Below are positions 8,219 to 15,878 of a stretch of DNA of 62,503 nucleotides, piece after piece. The stretch is taken from contig JACRCZ010000099.1 in NCBI GenBank assembly GCA_016218765.1, forward strand, positions 1 to 62,503, given 5' to 3'. Origin of the DNA: Deltaproteobacteria bacterium (GTDB lineage: Bacteria > Myxococcota_A > Polyangia > DRWM01 > JAAZOP01). The notes under the pieces are model-generated. The model saw only the letters and a program-made list of their open reading frames with translations, did no database searches and was not told where the DNA came from. How positions within the stretch are numbered: position 1 is the first letter of the stretch; every line of letters begins with the position of its first letter. The position numbers and the translations under genes were made by a program.

Positions 8219-8232
8219 CTGTGCGCGCAGAT

Positions 8233-8262
8233 CCATCCCATCGGTGTCCATCGGTGGTTCCT
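8233..8262. repeat. 'CATCGGTGTC' phrase repeat, single short copy
   Basis: Contains two CATCGGTG units ending in CATCGGTGGTT. The same phrase recurs many times at 28742-28874. It lies in the 159-bp divergent gap between lptA and the ABC transporter gene. Confidence 0.7.
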
Positions 8263-8342
8263 TCCGCCATCTCCCTGGCCCCCGGCCCCCGCCTGATGTA
8301 TACAGGCGCAGGGGCTTGGTCCCGGCGAGCGGACGAACGACG

Positions 8343-9092
8343 ATGGCACTGATCGAGATTCGGGATCTGACCAAGGAGTACCGGCTGGCGAATCTCGTCA
8401 CGCCGGTGCTCGAGCGTGTCGGTTTCTCGGTCGACGAGGGCGAGTTCCTGTCGATTATCGGGCCTTCCGGTTCGGGCAAGACGACGCTCTTGAACCTGCT
8501 GGGCGGTCTGGACCGCGAGTACACGGGGAGCCTCAAGATCGCGGACAAGGAGATGAAGGCCCTGTCGGACCGGCGGATCTCGACCCTGCGCAACCGCACC
8601 ATCGGCTTCATCTTCCAGTCGTTCCATCTGCTCGAGCATCTGACCTGCGTGGAGAACGTGATGCTGCCGTACTTCTTCGCGGGGCGTCCCACGAAGGAGG
8701 CGCAGGCGCGCGCGCACGAGCTGCTCGGCAAGGTGGGGGTGGCGGACAAGGCCGAGGTCCGGCCGATCTACATCTCGGGCGGCCAGAAGCAGCGGGTGGC
8801 GATTGCGCGGGCGCTGATCATGCAGCCCAAGCTGCTGTTGTGCGACGAGCCGACGGGGAACCTGGACCGCGAGACGGGGGCGCAGATCGTGGACCTGTTC
8901 CGCGAGCTGAACAAGGACCTGGGCGTGACGGTGCTGGTGGTGACGCACGACGAGCGGCTCTCGCGGGTGGCGCCGCGCATCCTGCGGCTCGCGGACCGGC
9001 GCATCGAGGACACGAGGACCGCGGCGGAGGATCGGGTGCCGGACGTCTCCTCGACGTCTTCGGTCCCTCCGGCGGGCGGGGCGGACGCGTGA
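8343..9092 (+). CDS. ABC exporter ATP-binding protein, MacB/LolD type
   Basis: This 249-residue ATPase belongs to the MacB/LolD/FtsE group, which powers mechanotransmission exporters rather than substrate import. Walker A is GPSGSGKTTLLNLLGGLD, followed by the group-typical GFIFQSFHLL Q-loop region, the signature ISGGQKQRVAIARAL and Walker B LLLCDEPTGNLD. The signature begins with ISGG instead of LSGG. The next gene, overlapping by four bases (GTGA), encodes the matching permease, so the pair forms a complete exporter. Likely substrates are envelope lipoproteins or small molecules, but none is indicated. A TATACA hexamer at 8299-8304 could be the -10 of its promoter. Confidence 0.93.
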   Translation: MALIEIRDLTKEYRLANLVTPVLERVGFSVDEGEFLSIIGPSGSGKTTLLNLLGGLDREYTGSLKIADKEMKALSDRRISTLRNRTIGFIFQSFHLLEHLTCVENVMLPYFFAGRPTKEAQARAHELLGKVGVADKAEVRPIYISGGQKQRVAIARALIMQPKLLLCDEPTGNLDRETGAQIVDLFRELNKDLGVTVLVVTHDERLSRVAPRILRLADRRIEDTRTAAEDRVPDVSSTSSVPPAGGADA

Positions 9093-10525
9093 CGCTGGTC
9101 GGGCTGACGCGCGTGGTCGGCCAGAACATCTGGCGCAACTCCACGTCGTTGTCGATCTCGGCGATCGGTATCGCGGCGGGCATCGCGTTGTTCGGGCTGT
9201 TCCTGGCGCTGGTGGAGCAGGTGCGCAACGTCGTCGAGGGGGACATCGTCCCGATCGACCAGGTGGAGGTCATCCCGCTGTCGTCGGACCTCCAGCGGCT
9301 GGCCGGCTCGCTGTTCGGCGAGGACACGTTCGGGCTGTCCGACGACGACGTGCGGACGATCTCGCGGATTCCCGGCGTGGTCGAGGTGTTGCCGCGGATG
9401 AACTACAAGTTCTCCGGGGTGAGCTACGGCGGCAAGGCGCTGGTCGGCAGCGAGATCCGCGTGGAGACGATCGCGGACGGCATCCCTCCGGAGCAGGTGG
9501 CGGAGGAGCTGATCAACCCTCCCGTGCCGTTCGAGGACCGGCGGCCGCTGCAGTCGAACCGCCGGTGCCGCTTCGACACCGACTGTCCGCGGGGCGAGTA
9601 TTGCGAGGTGCGCTTCGACGGTCCGCCCGCGCCGGAGCTGGCCGACACGGACCCCCTGACCATCCGGCGCTATCGTGCCTGCGCGCTCCCCGTCCCCACG
9701 CTGCTCTCGCGCTACCTGCTCGAGTTCTACAACACCGTGTTCGCGCCGGGTCACGGCTACGTGCAGCTCAACGAGGGGTTGTTGCGGGTGGCGGAGAAGG
9801 AGCTGCAGTTCACGACGCGGCTGGGCGATTCGTTCATGGGTCCCCAGGTCGTCCGTTGGCGCCAGCGCAACGTGCGCATGCAGATCACGGGCGTTTCCGA
9901 GAAGTCGATGGACCTGGGGGTCACGTTCCCCATCGAGTACGTGCGGGACTGGAACGACGAGTACGCCGGCACGAAGGGTGCGGCCCGCTATTCGAGCGTC
10001 TCGGTGCGCGCGGCCAGCAAGGAGGACGTCTCCGACGTCATCCGCCTGGTGCGCGAGAAGGGCTTCGACATCAAGTCGCGCATCGCGGAGCAGGTGTCGA
10101 GCATGGTCGAGGTGCTGGGGATCATCCTGCTCATCATTTCGCTGATCGTGATCACGATCGCCGGCTTCAACATCATGCACACCTTCCTCATGCTGGTGCT
10201 CGAGCGCCGGCGGGAGATCGGCCTGTTCCGCGCGATCGGGGCGACGCGCGCGAACATCCGCAACGTGTTCCTGCTCGAGGCCGCGTTCATCGGTCTCTTG
10301 TCGGGGGTGCTCGGCCTGCTCCTGGCCTACTCCAGCAGCCTGGTCTTCGACACGATGCTCATCACGCAGGTGCCGCAGTTCCCGTACAAGCCGGCCACGT
10401 TCTTCGACTTCCGGCCGTGGATCGTGGCCACCGCAATCGGCTTCGCGGTCGTCTTCACCGTGGTCGGCGCCTTCCTCCCCTCCCTGCGCGCCGCCCGCCT
10501 CGACCCGGTCCGCGCCCTGCAGTAG
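9089..10525 (+). CDS. MacB/FtsX-type ABC permease with a cysteine-rich periplasmic insert
   Basis: The 478-residue protein has one N-terminal membrane segment (residues about 18-45), a large periplasmic domain, and three C-terminal segments including an FtsX domain with the conserved RRREIGLFRAIGATRANI loop and a PVRALQ end. This is the layout of MacB and LolC/E permeases. Unusually, the periplasmic domain contains a short segment CRFDTDCPRGEYCEV plus a later RYRACALP. The C-x4-DC-x4-C pattern is like the Cys-rich modules found in lipoproteins elsewhere in this window. The GTG start overlaps the ATPase stop. It may move lipoproteins or a periplasmic ligand; no partner adaptor (MacA/HlyD) gene is adjacent. 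Confidence 0.88.
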   Translation: MTLVGLTRVVGQNIWRNSTSLSISAIGIAAGIALFGLFLALVEQVRNVVEGDIVPIDQVEVIPLSSDLQRLAGSLFGEDTFGLSDDDVRTISRIPGVVEVLPRMNYKFSGVSYGGKALVGSEIRVETIADGIPPEQVAEELINPPVPFEDRRPLQSNRRCRFDTDCPRGEYCEVRFDGPPAPELADTDPLTIRRYRACALPVPTLLSRYLLEFYNTVFAPGHGYVQLNEGLLRVAEKELQFTTRLGDSFMGPQVVRWRQRNVRMQITGVSEKSMDLGVTFPIEYVRDWNDEYAGTKGAARYSSVSVRAASKEDVSDVIRLVREKGFDIKSRIAEQVSSMVEVLGIILLIISLIVITIAGFNIMHTFLMLVLERRREIGLFRAIGATRANIRNVFLLEAAFIGLLSGVLGLLLAYSSSLVFDTMLITQVPQFPYKPATFFDFRPWIVATAIGFAVVFTVVGAFLPSLRAARLDPVRALQ

Positions 10526-10551
10526 GGTCACGCCGCAAGACCGGTGGACGG

Positions 10552-10581
10552 TTGACCCGGTGCGCCCGCACCGCCTACCCT
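10552..10581 (+). promoter_or_regulatory. Putative promoter of the HAD phosphatase gene
   Basis: TTGACC (10552-10557), 18 bp spacer, TACCCT (10576-10581), eight bases to the ATG at 10590. The strong -35 and short distance suggest a leaderless message; there is no Shine-Dalgarno sequence. Confidence 0.5.
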
Positions 10582-10589
10582 GCGCGGCG

Positions 10590-11303
10590 ATGGGGGAGTC
10601 CTCGCCCGGCGGCAGGGTGGCCGCGTTCTTCGACCTGGACGGGACGCTGCTCTCGGCCAACAGCGCCCGCCTGTGGCTCCAGCGCGAGCGGCGCCGCGGT
10701 CGGGTGACCTTCTGGCAGACCGTGAAAGCCGTCGGGTTCCTCGGCGCCTACCATGTCGGCGCGGTCGACATCGAGCACGCCACGCGCGAGGCGCTGCGCA
10801 CGATCCGGGGCGAGCGGGAGGAGAACGTCCGCGCCTGGACGCGGGAGTGGTTCGAGGCCGAGGTCGTGCCGCGGCACGAAGCCCGCGGCGGCCGCGCGTT
10901 CGTCGAGGCCCACCGTTCCCGCGGCCATCGCCTCGTCCTGCTCACCTCGACCTCGCCCTACGAGTCCGACCTTGCCGCCCGCTACTTCGGCCTCGACGCC
11001 TTCCTCTGCAGCCGCTACGAGGTCGTCGATGGGAGGTTCACGGGCGAGCCGGTGATGCCGCTCTGCTACGGCGCGGGCAAGGTGACGCTGGCCGAGGCGT
11101 TCGCGGAACGCGAGGGCATCGATCTGGACCGCAGCTACTTCTACTCCGACAGCAACACGGATCTGCCGATGCTGCGGCGTGTCGGTCGCCCGCGGGTCGT
11201 CAACCCCGACGCCCGCCTGCGCTGGGTCGCGCGCCGGCACCGCTGGACGGTCCTCGACTGGTCCCGTCCCGGCGGCCGCCTCGCCCTCGAAGCCGACCTG
11301 TAG
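10590..11303 (+). CDS. HAD-superfamily phosphatase, subfamily IB (SerB-like)
   Basis: HAD-IB enzymes hydrolyse phosphate esters such as phosphoserine or lysophospholipid phosphates. The 237-residue protein shows motif I FFDLDGTLL (nucleophile Asp15 and acid/base Asp17), motif II LLTSTSP, and motif IV YFYSDSNTDLPML with the metal-binding aspartates. The substrate is not evident; this 'HAD-IB family hydrolase' type also includes plsC-associated phosphatases. I chose ATG 10590 over an upstream in-frame GTG at 10560, because that GTG lies inside the promoter spacer. It stands alone, 64 bases after the ABC permease gene and followed by a lipoprotein gene with its own promoter. Confidence 0.85.
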   Translation: MGESSPGGRVAAFFDLDGTLLSANSARLWLQRERRRGRVTFWQTVKAVGFLGAYHVGAVDIEHATREALRTIRGEREENVRAWTREWFEAEVVPRHEARGGRAFVEAHRSRGHRLVLLTSTSPYESDLAARYFGLDAFLCSRYEVVDGRFTGEPVMPLCYGAGKVTLAEAFAEREGIDLDRSYFYSDSNTDLPMLRRVGRPRVVNPDARLRWVARRHRWTVLDWSRPGGRLALEADL

Positions 11304-11319
11304 GCGTCGTCGTTTGCCG

Positions 11320-11328
11320 TGCTATACT
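11320..11328 (+). promoter_or_regulatory. Extended -10 element before a lipoprotein gene
   Basis: TGCTATACT, an extended -10 with a 5/6 match to TATAAT. No clear -35 is present. The predicted transcript would have a leader of about 38 bases containing the GGGAGGAGA ribosome binding site of the gene at 11373. Confidence 0.5.
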
Positions 11329-11372
11329 GCCGCCCGTCCGCACAGGGGGTCGAGTCGGACCGGGAGGAGACG

Positions 11373-12041
11373 ATGCATCGGACGAAGCATGCCATGCCCC
11401 GTACCGTGAGCCTCGTGCTGGGTTTCCTCGTCGCGCTCGCCGCGGCCGCGTGGTGGGCCTGCGGCGACTCGGGTGGCGGCGCCGAAGGCTGCAATCCGCC
11501 GTGCATCGCCGCGCAGGTCTGCGTCGACGGCATGTGCGTCGGCTCGGACGACGGCGGCGCCGATGCCGACGCGACGGCGGAAGCGGAGGCCGAGGCGGAG
11601 GTCGAGGTCGTCGAGGAGGTCGTGGAGGACGTGCCGGCCGAGACGGACTTCGCGCCCGTCGACGGCACGGGCGACGCCGATGCCCGCTCCGACGCCGATC
11701 CCTCGACCTACAACGTCGGCGAGGCGTGTTCCGGCGACGGCGATTGCGTGGGCCCGGGCGACGCCACGTGCATGACCACGGTCGCGCTGCCGATCATCGG
11801 CGCCATCGATTTCGCCGGCGGGTACTGCACGAGCACCTGCGATCCGGCGGACGCGTCGTCCTGCGGCACGGGTGCGGTCTGCGTCGACCTCAGCTTCATC
11901 GGCTGGGTCGGCTGTTTCCAGTCCTGCACGCCCGGCACCCCCGGCGAGTGCCGCGAGTCCGAGGGCTACACCTGCTTCGATCCGTCCTCGATCCCGTACC
12001 TCCCGATCCCCGCTCCCGTGTGCATCCCGCAGATCTACTGA
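11373..12041 (+). CDS. Cys-rich lipoprotein with acidic tether, unknown function
   Basis: The 222-residue protein has a signal peptide with lipobox (ALAAAAWWAC), a short cysteine-rich piece (CNPPCIAAQVCVDGMCVG), an Ala/Glu/Asp-rich tether of about 60 residues, and a C-terminal domain with about ten cysteines including CSGDGDC and CTSTCDPADASSCG. The layout resembles several other lipoproteins in the window (21225, 42140) and suggests a surface-exposed, disulfide-stabilised module. The ribosome binding site GGGAGGAGA lies just before the ATG. No enzyme motif is visible. A Dickkopf-like cysteine fold common in myxobacterial lipoproteins is possible, but I do not assign a function. Confidence 0.75.
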   Translation: MHRTKHAMPRTVSLVLGFLVALAAAAWWACGDSGGGAEGCNPPCIAAQVCVDGMCVGSDDGGADADATAEAEAEAEVEVVEEVVEDVPAETDFAPVDGTGDADARSDADPSTYNVGEACSGDGDCVGPGDATCMTTVALPIIGAIDFAGGYCTSTCDPADASSCGTGAVCVDLSFIGWVGCFQSCTPGTPGECRESEGYTCFDPSSIPYLPIPAPVCIPQIY

Positions 12042-12050
12042 GGACGCCCG

Positions 12051-12425
12051 CTAGCGCGGCGGCGGGGGCGCCGGTGCCGTCCAGGTCGCGGCCGTGCGGA
12101 CGCAGATGCCGGTGCCGGATGCCTGCGAGGAGCCCTGGTCCACGTGGACACGAATCACGGCGTCGCAACCGAGACCCGCCGCCTGGCCCTGGAGCGACTC
12201 CACGATCCGGGCGAGGTTGGCGTACGTGCCGTAGCCGATCGCCTGCAGGATCCCGACCTCGACGAAGCTCGCCGGGGGCGGTGCGTTCTCCATCACGATC
12301 GCGACCGGTCCGGCGTACGGCGGGCCCGCCGGCCCCGTGAGGACGCGCGAGGTTTCGACGCGGCCGAAGAGACAACCGCAGAGCGCCAGCACCATCGGCA
12401 CCGCCGTCAAGGCTCCCCGGATCAT
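12051..12425 (-). CDS. Small lipoprotein, paralogue of its upstream neighbour
   Basis: The 124-residue product has a lipoprotein signal ending LALCGC. Its core contains ASFVEVGILQAIGYGTYANL followed by a segment ending in CDAVIRVHVD, and a proline-rich tail. The neighbour at 12422 has VEVGIAQAVGIEANIGAL in the same place, so the two probably arose by duplication. The small alpha/beta core with VEVG strand, helix and a later strand resembles heavy-metal-binding-like or YbjQ-like folds, but this is only a guess. A GGAGGTGG ribosome binding site precedes the ATG, which overlaps the neighbour's stop codon by four bases (ATGA). Confidence 0.7.
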   Translation of the reverse strand: MIRGALTAVPMVLALCGCLFGRVETSRVLTGPAGPPYAGPVAIVMENAPPPASFVEVGILQAIGYGTYANLARIVESLQGQAAGLGCDAVIRVHVDQGSSQASGTGICVRTAATWTAPAPPPPR

Positions 12426-12919
12426 GGTCCACCTCCGCCCGGCGCGGCCGGCTGGAAAACGAGTCCCTCCACGTAGAACGCGCGGCCGACCATCTGCGTC
12501 GTCGCCACCTCGTTGGTCACCGTGCGCGTCCCGTAGCACGTTCGCGGGTACTGCGTCGTCCCGCAGCTGTAGGAGTAGTTCTCGGTCCTGGTCACCATCT
12601 CGAACTCCGTCTGCACCCGCTCCACCAGGCCGAAATTGCCGCCGAGCGCGGCGACCTGTCCGGCGAACTGGGGGACGAGCGCGCCGATGTTCGCTTCGAT
12701 GCCGACCGCCTGCGCGATCCCGACCTCCACCGCCCCCGGCGGCACGTTTGTCGCCGACAGGCCGACCGGACCCTGGTGCGCCCCCAGCCCCGCTCCGCCC
12801 GTCCGCACGCCGCTCGACGTGACGGGCGAGCAGCCGATCGACGACGCCGTGATCACGGCGCACGCGAACGCCACGCGTCGCCTCGCCGCCGCTCCGACCG
12901 CACAATCCGGTGCCTTCAT
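12422..12919 (-). CDS. Small lipoprotein with Tyr/Cys-containing segment, unknown function
   Basis: This 165-residue lipoprotein (lipobox ASSIGC) shares a VEVGIAQAVG core with the next gene. It has an additional segment YSYSCGTTQYPRTCYGTRTV, with two cysteines among tyrosines and threonines that may form a hairpin, and a C-terminal strand AFYVEGLVFQP. A GGGAG ribosome binding site lies before the ATG. The stop overlaps the next start, so the pair is one translational unit. The genes are divergent from the kinase operon at 13092. No known domain is recognised with certainty. Confidence 0.68.
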   Translation of the reverse strand: MKAPDCAVGAAARRRVAFACAVITASSIGCSPVTSSGVRTGGAGLGAHQGPVGLSATNVPPGAVEVGIAQAVGIEANIGALVPQFAGQVAALGGNFGLVERVQTEFEMVTRTENYSYSCGTTQYPRTCYGTRTVTNEVATTQMVGRAFYVEGLVFQPAAPGGGGP

Positions 12920-13035
12920 GCTCGACTCCCGTACCTGGCTGCGTAGTAGACCCGAACCGCGGCCCGATCGCAAGTCGCGTGGCCTGTTCCCCGGGTCCCC
13001 GTTCCCCGACCGCGGGGTTCTCTGTCCCCCTTCAC

Positions 13036-13065
13036 TTGTCCCTTCCCGCCCCGACCGGCTATGAT
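13036..13065 (+). promoter_or_regulatory. Putative sigma-70 promoter of the kinase operon
   Basis: TTGTCC (13036-13041), 18 bp spacer, TATGAT (13060-13065). The start site would fall near 13072, leaving about 20 bases of leader before the kinase ATG. One of the best -10 matches in the window. Confidence 0.5.
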
Positions 13066-13091
13066 CCCTTCGTGCGCGGGGCGGGCCATCG

Positions 13092-15017
13092 ATGATCGTC
13101 AACGGCGCCGTCGTGGACGGGAAGTACCGCATCGTCCGGCCGCTGGGGGGCGGTGCGATGGGGAAGGTGTACCTCGCGGAGAAGGTCTCGACCCACGAGC
13201 GGTTCGCGATCAAGTTCATCCACGACTACCTGGTTTCCGACGAGACGTACTACGCGAGATTCGAGCGGGAAATCAACGCCTTGCGCGGCATCCGCCACCC
13301 GCACGTCGTCGCCACCTACGACTGGCAGCTCCCGCCCCGCGGCAAGGGCGGCAACGCCTACATCGTCATGGAGTACCTGACCGGCGAATCGATGCAGCAG
13401 GCGCTCTTGCACCCCCTGCCCGTGCCCACCGAGCGCATCGTCCGCGTGATGCTCCAGGTGCTCGACGGCCTGGGCGCCGTCCACGCCTTGGGCGTCATTC
13501 ACCGCGACCTGAGCCCCGCCAACATCTTCATCTCCGGCAGCGATCCGGGGTACCCGTCGGCGAAGATCGTCGACTTCGGCCTCGCGAAGGGGGAGGCGGC
13601 GTCCTCGTCGAGCGACTCCTCCGGCGGCGTCACGCAGGACGGCGCCGTCCTCGGCCGTGCCGCCTACGCCGCTCCCGAGATGTTCCTCGGCCGCGAGCTG
13701 GACCCGCGCGCGGACGTCTTCGCTTGCGGGATGATCCTCTACCGCACGCTGGCCGGCCGCTTTCCGTACCGCGAGACGCGGACCGAGCTGATGTGGGTCG
13801 AGCGCTACTCGCAGCGTCACGAGGAGGGTCGGCCCTACCCCGCCGCACGCTCGTTCAAGACCTCGATCCCCCCGGCCCTCGACCACGTCATTTCCATCGC
13901 CGTCCGCAAGCGTCCCCAGGAGCGGTACCAGACGGCCGACCAGATGCTGCGCGACCTGCTCAAGGTGGAGGAGCAGCTCGGCTACGCCCCGAAGGGCGAC
14001 GGCACCGCGGTCGAGGTTTCGCAGGGCCCGGCCTTGCCGGACATGGAGTCGATCCCGGACACGACCCGGATCGACGTGCCGACGATGGCGACGCCCCCGG
14101 CCCTCTCCGCCGATTCGGGCTCGCCGACGCCGGGGCCCGCGGACCGGTTCGCGGCCGAGGGCAGCAGCCGCGGCAGCACGGCACGCCCGCAGACCTGGAG
14201 CACGCGGCATCCCCGCGGGCGGATCGCGATCGCGCTGTCCCTGGTCGGCGTCGGCCTCGTGGCGGTCCTGCTCGCGCTGTTCCTGCGCGGCGGCGGCTCG
14301 TCGAGCGGCGATCCGGGTCGCCGCGGCGCCGCCGGCGCGGCGCTCGACGGCGGCGTCGCCGGGAGGCCGGACGGCGCAGACACCGCGATCTCGGTCGCGG
14401 CCATCGATGCCCGCTCGGCCGGCGCGGATCGGGCTCGTGCCGGCGCCGTTGAGGCCCTCGAAGCCGGCGCCGCGGCTTCCGATGCCGGCCCTGCCACCCC
14501 CGATGCCGGGACCGGGACGCCCGGGCCCGACGGCGCGGCCGAGGGTGATGTGGGAGCGGAGGAGGCGCGACCGACCGAGATCCTCGTCACGCTCGACGGC
14601 ATGCCCGCCGGGGCGCTCGGCACCGTGGGCGACGTGAAGGTCGAGGACGGCGCCGCTCGCGTCCCGTTCTCCGAGGATCCGTTGCTCATCAAGGTGACGG
14701 CCGCCGGGTACATCGAGTTCGAGACGGAGATCACGCCGAACCGCGACACCGTCGTGCTCGTCTTCATGGACCCGGTTGCCACGCCCGACGCCGGCACGCC
14801 GCCGCCCCCCGCGGACGCCGGCGTCGCGGCGCGACGCGACGCGGGAACCGTGGTCGTGCGCCGCGATGCCGGCTCCACCCCGCGCCGCGACGCCGGGTCC
14901 GCCGTGCGGCGTGACGCCGGCACCGCCGCCGCGCGCGACGCCGGTTCCACCGCGAGCCGCGACGCCGGGGCCCGACGCGAGGGCGGTATCGGGATCATCA
15001 CCACCTACGGCCCTTGA
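13092..15017 (+). CDS. Membrane-anchored Ser/Thr protein kinase with C-terminal PEGA-like domain
   Basis: The kinase domain occupies residues about 10-295: glycine-rich loop PLGGGAMGKVYLAEK, catalytic lysine in FAIKFI near residue 41, HRDLSPAN at 137-144, DFGLA at 161, and AAPEMFLG. The usual Lys after HRDL is Ser, as in a group of kinases common in myxobacteria, so it is probably active. One membrane segment lies near residues 379-402. The periplasmic part has an Ala/Asp-rich stretch, a PEGA-like beta domain (residues about 495-555) and a tail of six RRDAG-type repeats. It likely senses an envelope signal and phosphorylates cytoplasmic targets. The next four genes follow on the same strand with short gaps, suggesting one unit with the TPR/PEGA protein. 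Confidence 0.92.
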   Translation: MIVNGAVVDGKYRIVRPLGGGAMGKVYLAEKVSTHERFAIKFIHDYLVSDETYYARFEREINALRGIRHPHVVATYDWQLPPRGKGGNAYIVMEYLTGESMQQALLHPLPVPTERIVRVMLQVLDGLGAVHALGVIHRDLSPANIFISGSDPGYPSAKIVDFGLAKGEAASSSSDSSGGVTQDGAVLGRAAYAAPEMFLGRELDPRADVFACGMILYRTLAGRFPYRETRTELMWVERYSQRHEEGRPYPAARSFKTSIPPALDHVISIAVRKRPQERYQTADQMLRDLLKVEEQLGYAPKGDGTAVEVSQGPALPDMESIPDTTRIDVPTMATPPALSADSGSPTPGPADRFAAEGSSRGSTARPQTWSTRHPRGRIAIALSLVGVGLVAVLLALFLRGGGSSSGDPGRRGAAGAALDGGVAGRPDGADTAISVAAIDARSAGADRARAGAVEALEAGAAASDAGPATPDAGTGTPGPDGAAEGDVGAEEARPTEILVTLDGMPAGALGTVGDVKVEDGAARVPFSEDPLLIKVTAAGYIEFETEITPNRDTVVLVFMDPVATPDAGTPPPPADAGVAARRDAGTVVVRRDAGSTPRRDAGSAVRRDAGTAAARDAGSTASRDAGARREGGIGIITTYGP

Positions 15018-15052
15018 CGCGGCGCGCCGGGCGTGGCCATTCTACCGTCGTC

Positions 15053-15874
15053 ATGCTCGCGACGCCCCGGCCGATCCCTGCCGCCCTTCCCTGCCGTCTC
15101 GGCTTCGCCGTCCTGCTGGCGGTCCTGTTCGCCTCCGCCGTGCAGGCCAAGGTCTCGGCCCGGGACGAGCGCGAGGCGCGGCGCCTGTTCGAGCAGGGTG
15201 TCGACCTGGTGAACGAGGGCGATCTCGAGGGCGCGATCGAGAAGTTCTGGGCGTCGTACGACCGCAACCCGCGGGCGATCGTCCTGTTCAACATCGGCGC
15301 GGTCCAGATCGAGCTGGGGAACACCGAGGGTGCGCTGGAGACGCTGCGGCGTTTCGTCACCGAGGCCGGCGAGGACGTGGATCCCGGCCAGCTCGAGCAG
15401 GCGCAGCAGGTGGTCCGCGACCTCGAGAGCCAGCTCACCTTCCTGCGCGTGATCGTCAGCGAGCCCGGAGCGTCGATTACGATCGATGGTCGCGCGGCCG
15501 GTACCTCGCCCCTGCTCCAGCCCGTGCACGCCGATCCCGGTGTCGTCGAGGTCCGGGTGCGCAAGGAGGGCTTCGACGAAGCGGTCGTGATGGTGCCCGT
15601 GCCCGAGGCGCGCACGACCGAGATCACCGTGACGCTCGTGGCGACGCAGGTCGCCGTGGTGGGCGGGAACGGGGGCGGGGAAGGCGGCGCGGGCGGCGAG
15701 GGCGGCGGCGAGGAGCCGCCGGTCGACGGGACGGTCGAATGGTGGGAGGAGTGGTGGTTCTGGACCGCGGTCGGCGCGGTCGTCGCGGGCGTGAGCCTCG
15801 GCGCGGGCCTCGGCGCCTGGGCCGCCGAGGACGACGGCGGCGCGTCCGCGACCTGGTCGGTCTGGGGCCGGTAG
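15053..15874 (+). CDS. Exported TPR/PEGA-domain protein
   Basis: After a signal peptide (cleavage near SAVQAKV, residue 33), the 273-residue protein has tetratricopeptide-like helices (ARRLFEQGVDLVNEGDLEGA, later NIGAVQIELGNTEGA) and a PEGA domain (FLRVIVSEPGASITIDGRAAG). A Gly-rich linker and a C-terminal membrane segment (FWTAVGAVVAGVSLGAGLGAW) follow. Such TPR-PEGA proteins often accompany Ser/Thr kinases in Myxococcota and may act as periplasmic scaffolds. I start at the ATG 15053. An in-frame TTG at 15014 overlaps the kinase stop and coincides with a TTGACG -35-like hexamer. Four bases separate it from the next gene. Confidence 0.82.
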   Translation: MLATPRPIPAALPCRLGFAVLLAVLFASAVQAKVSARDEREARRLFEQGVDLVNEGDLEGAIEKFWASYDRNPRAIVLFNIGAVQIELGNTEGALETLRRFVTEAGEDVDPGQLEQAQQVVRDLESQLTFLRVIVSEPGASITIDGRAAGTSPLLQPVHADPGVVEVRVRKEGFDEAVVMVPVPEARTTEITVTLVATQVAVVGGNGGGEGGAGGEGGGEEPPVDGTVEWWEEWWFWTAVGAVVAGVSLGAGLGAWAAEDDGGASATWSVWGR

Positions 15875-15878
15875 GATC

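Noticed and set aside
10560..10590. Upstream in-frame starts at 10560, 15014, 23080 and 49126.
   Set aside because: Three are the TTG of -35-like hexamers and the fourth lies inside a promoter spacer; each leads to a non-conserved N-terminal stretch. The downstream ATG starts fit the families better.
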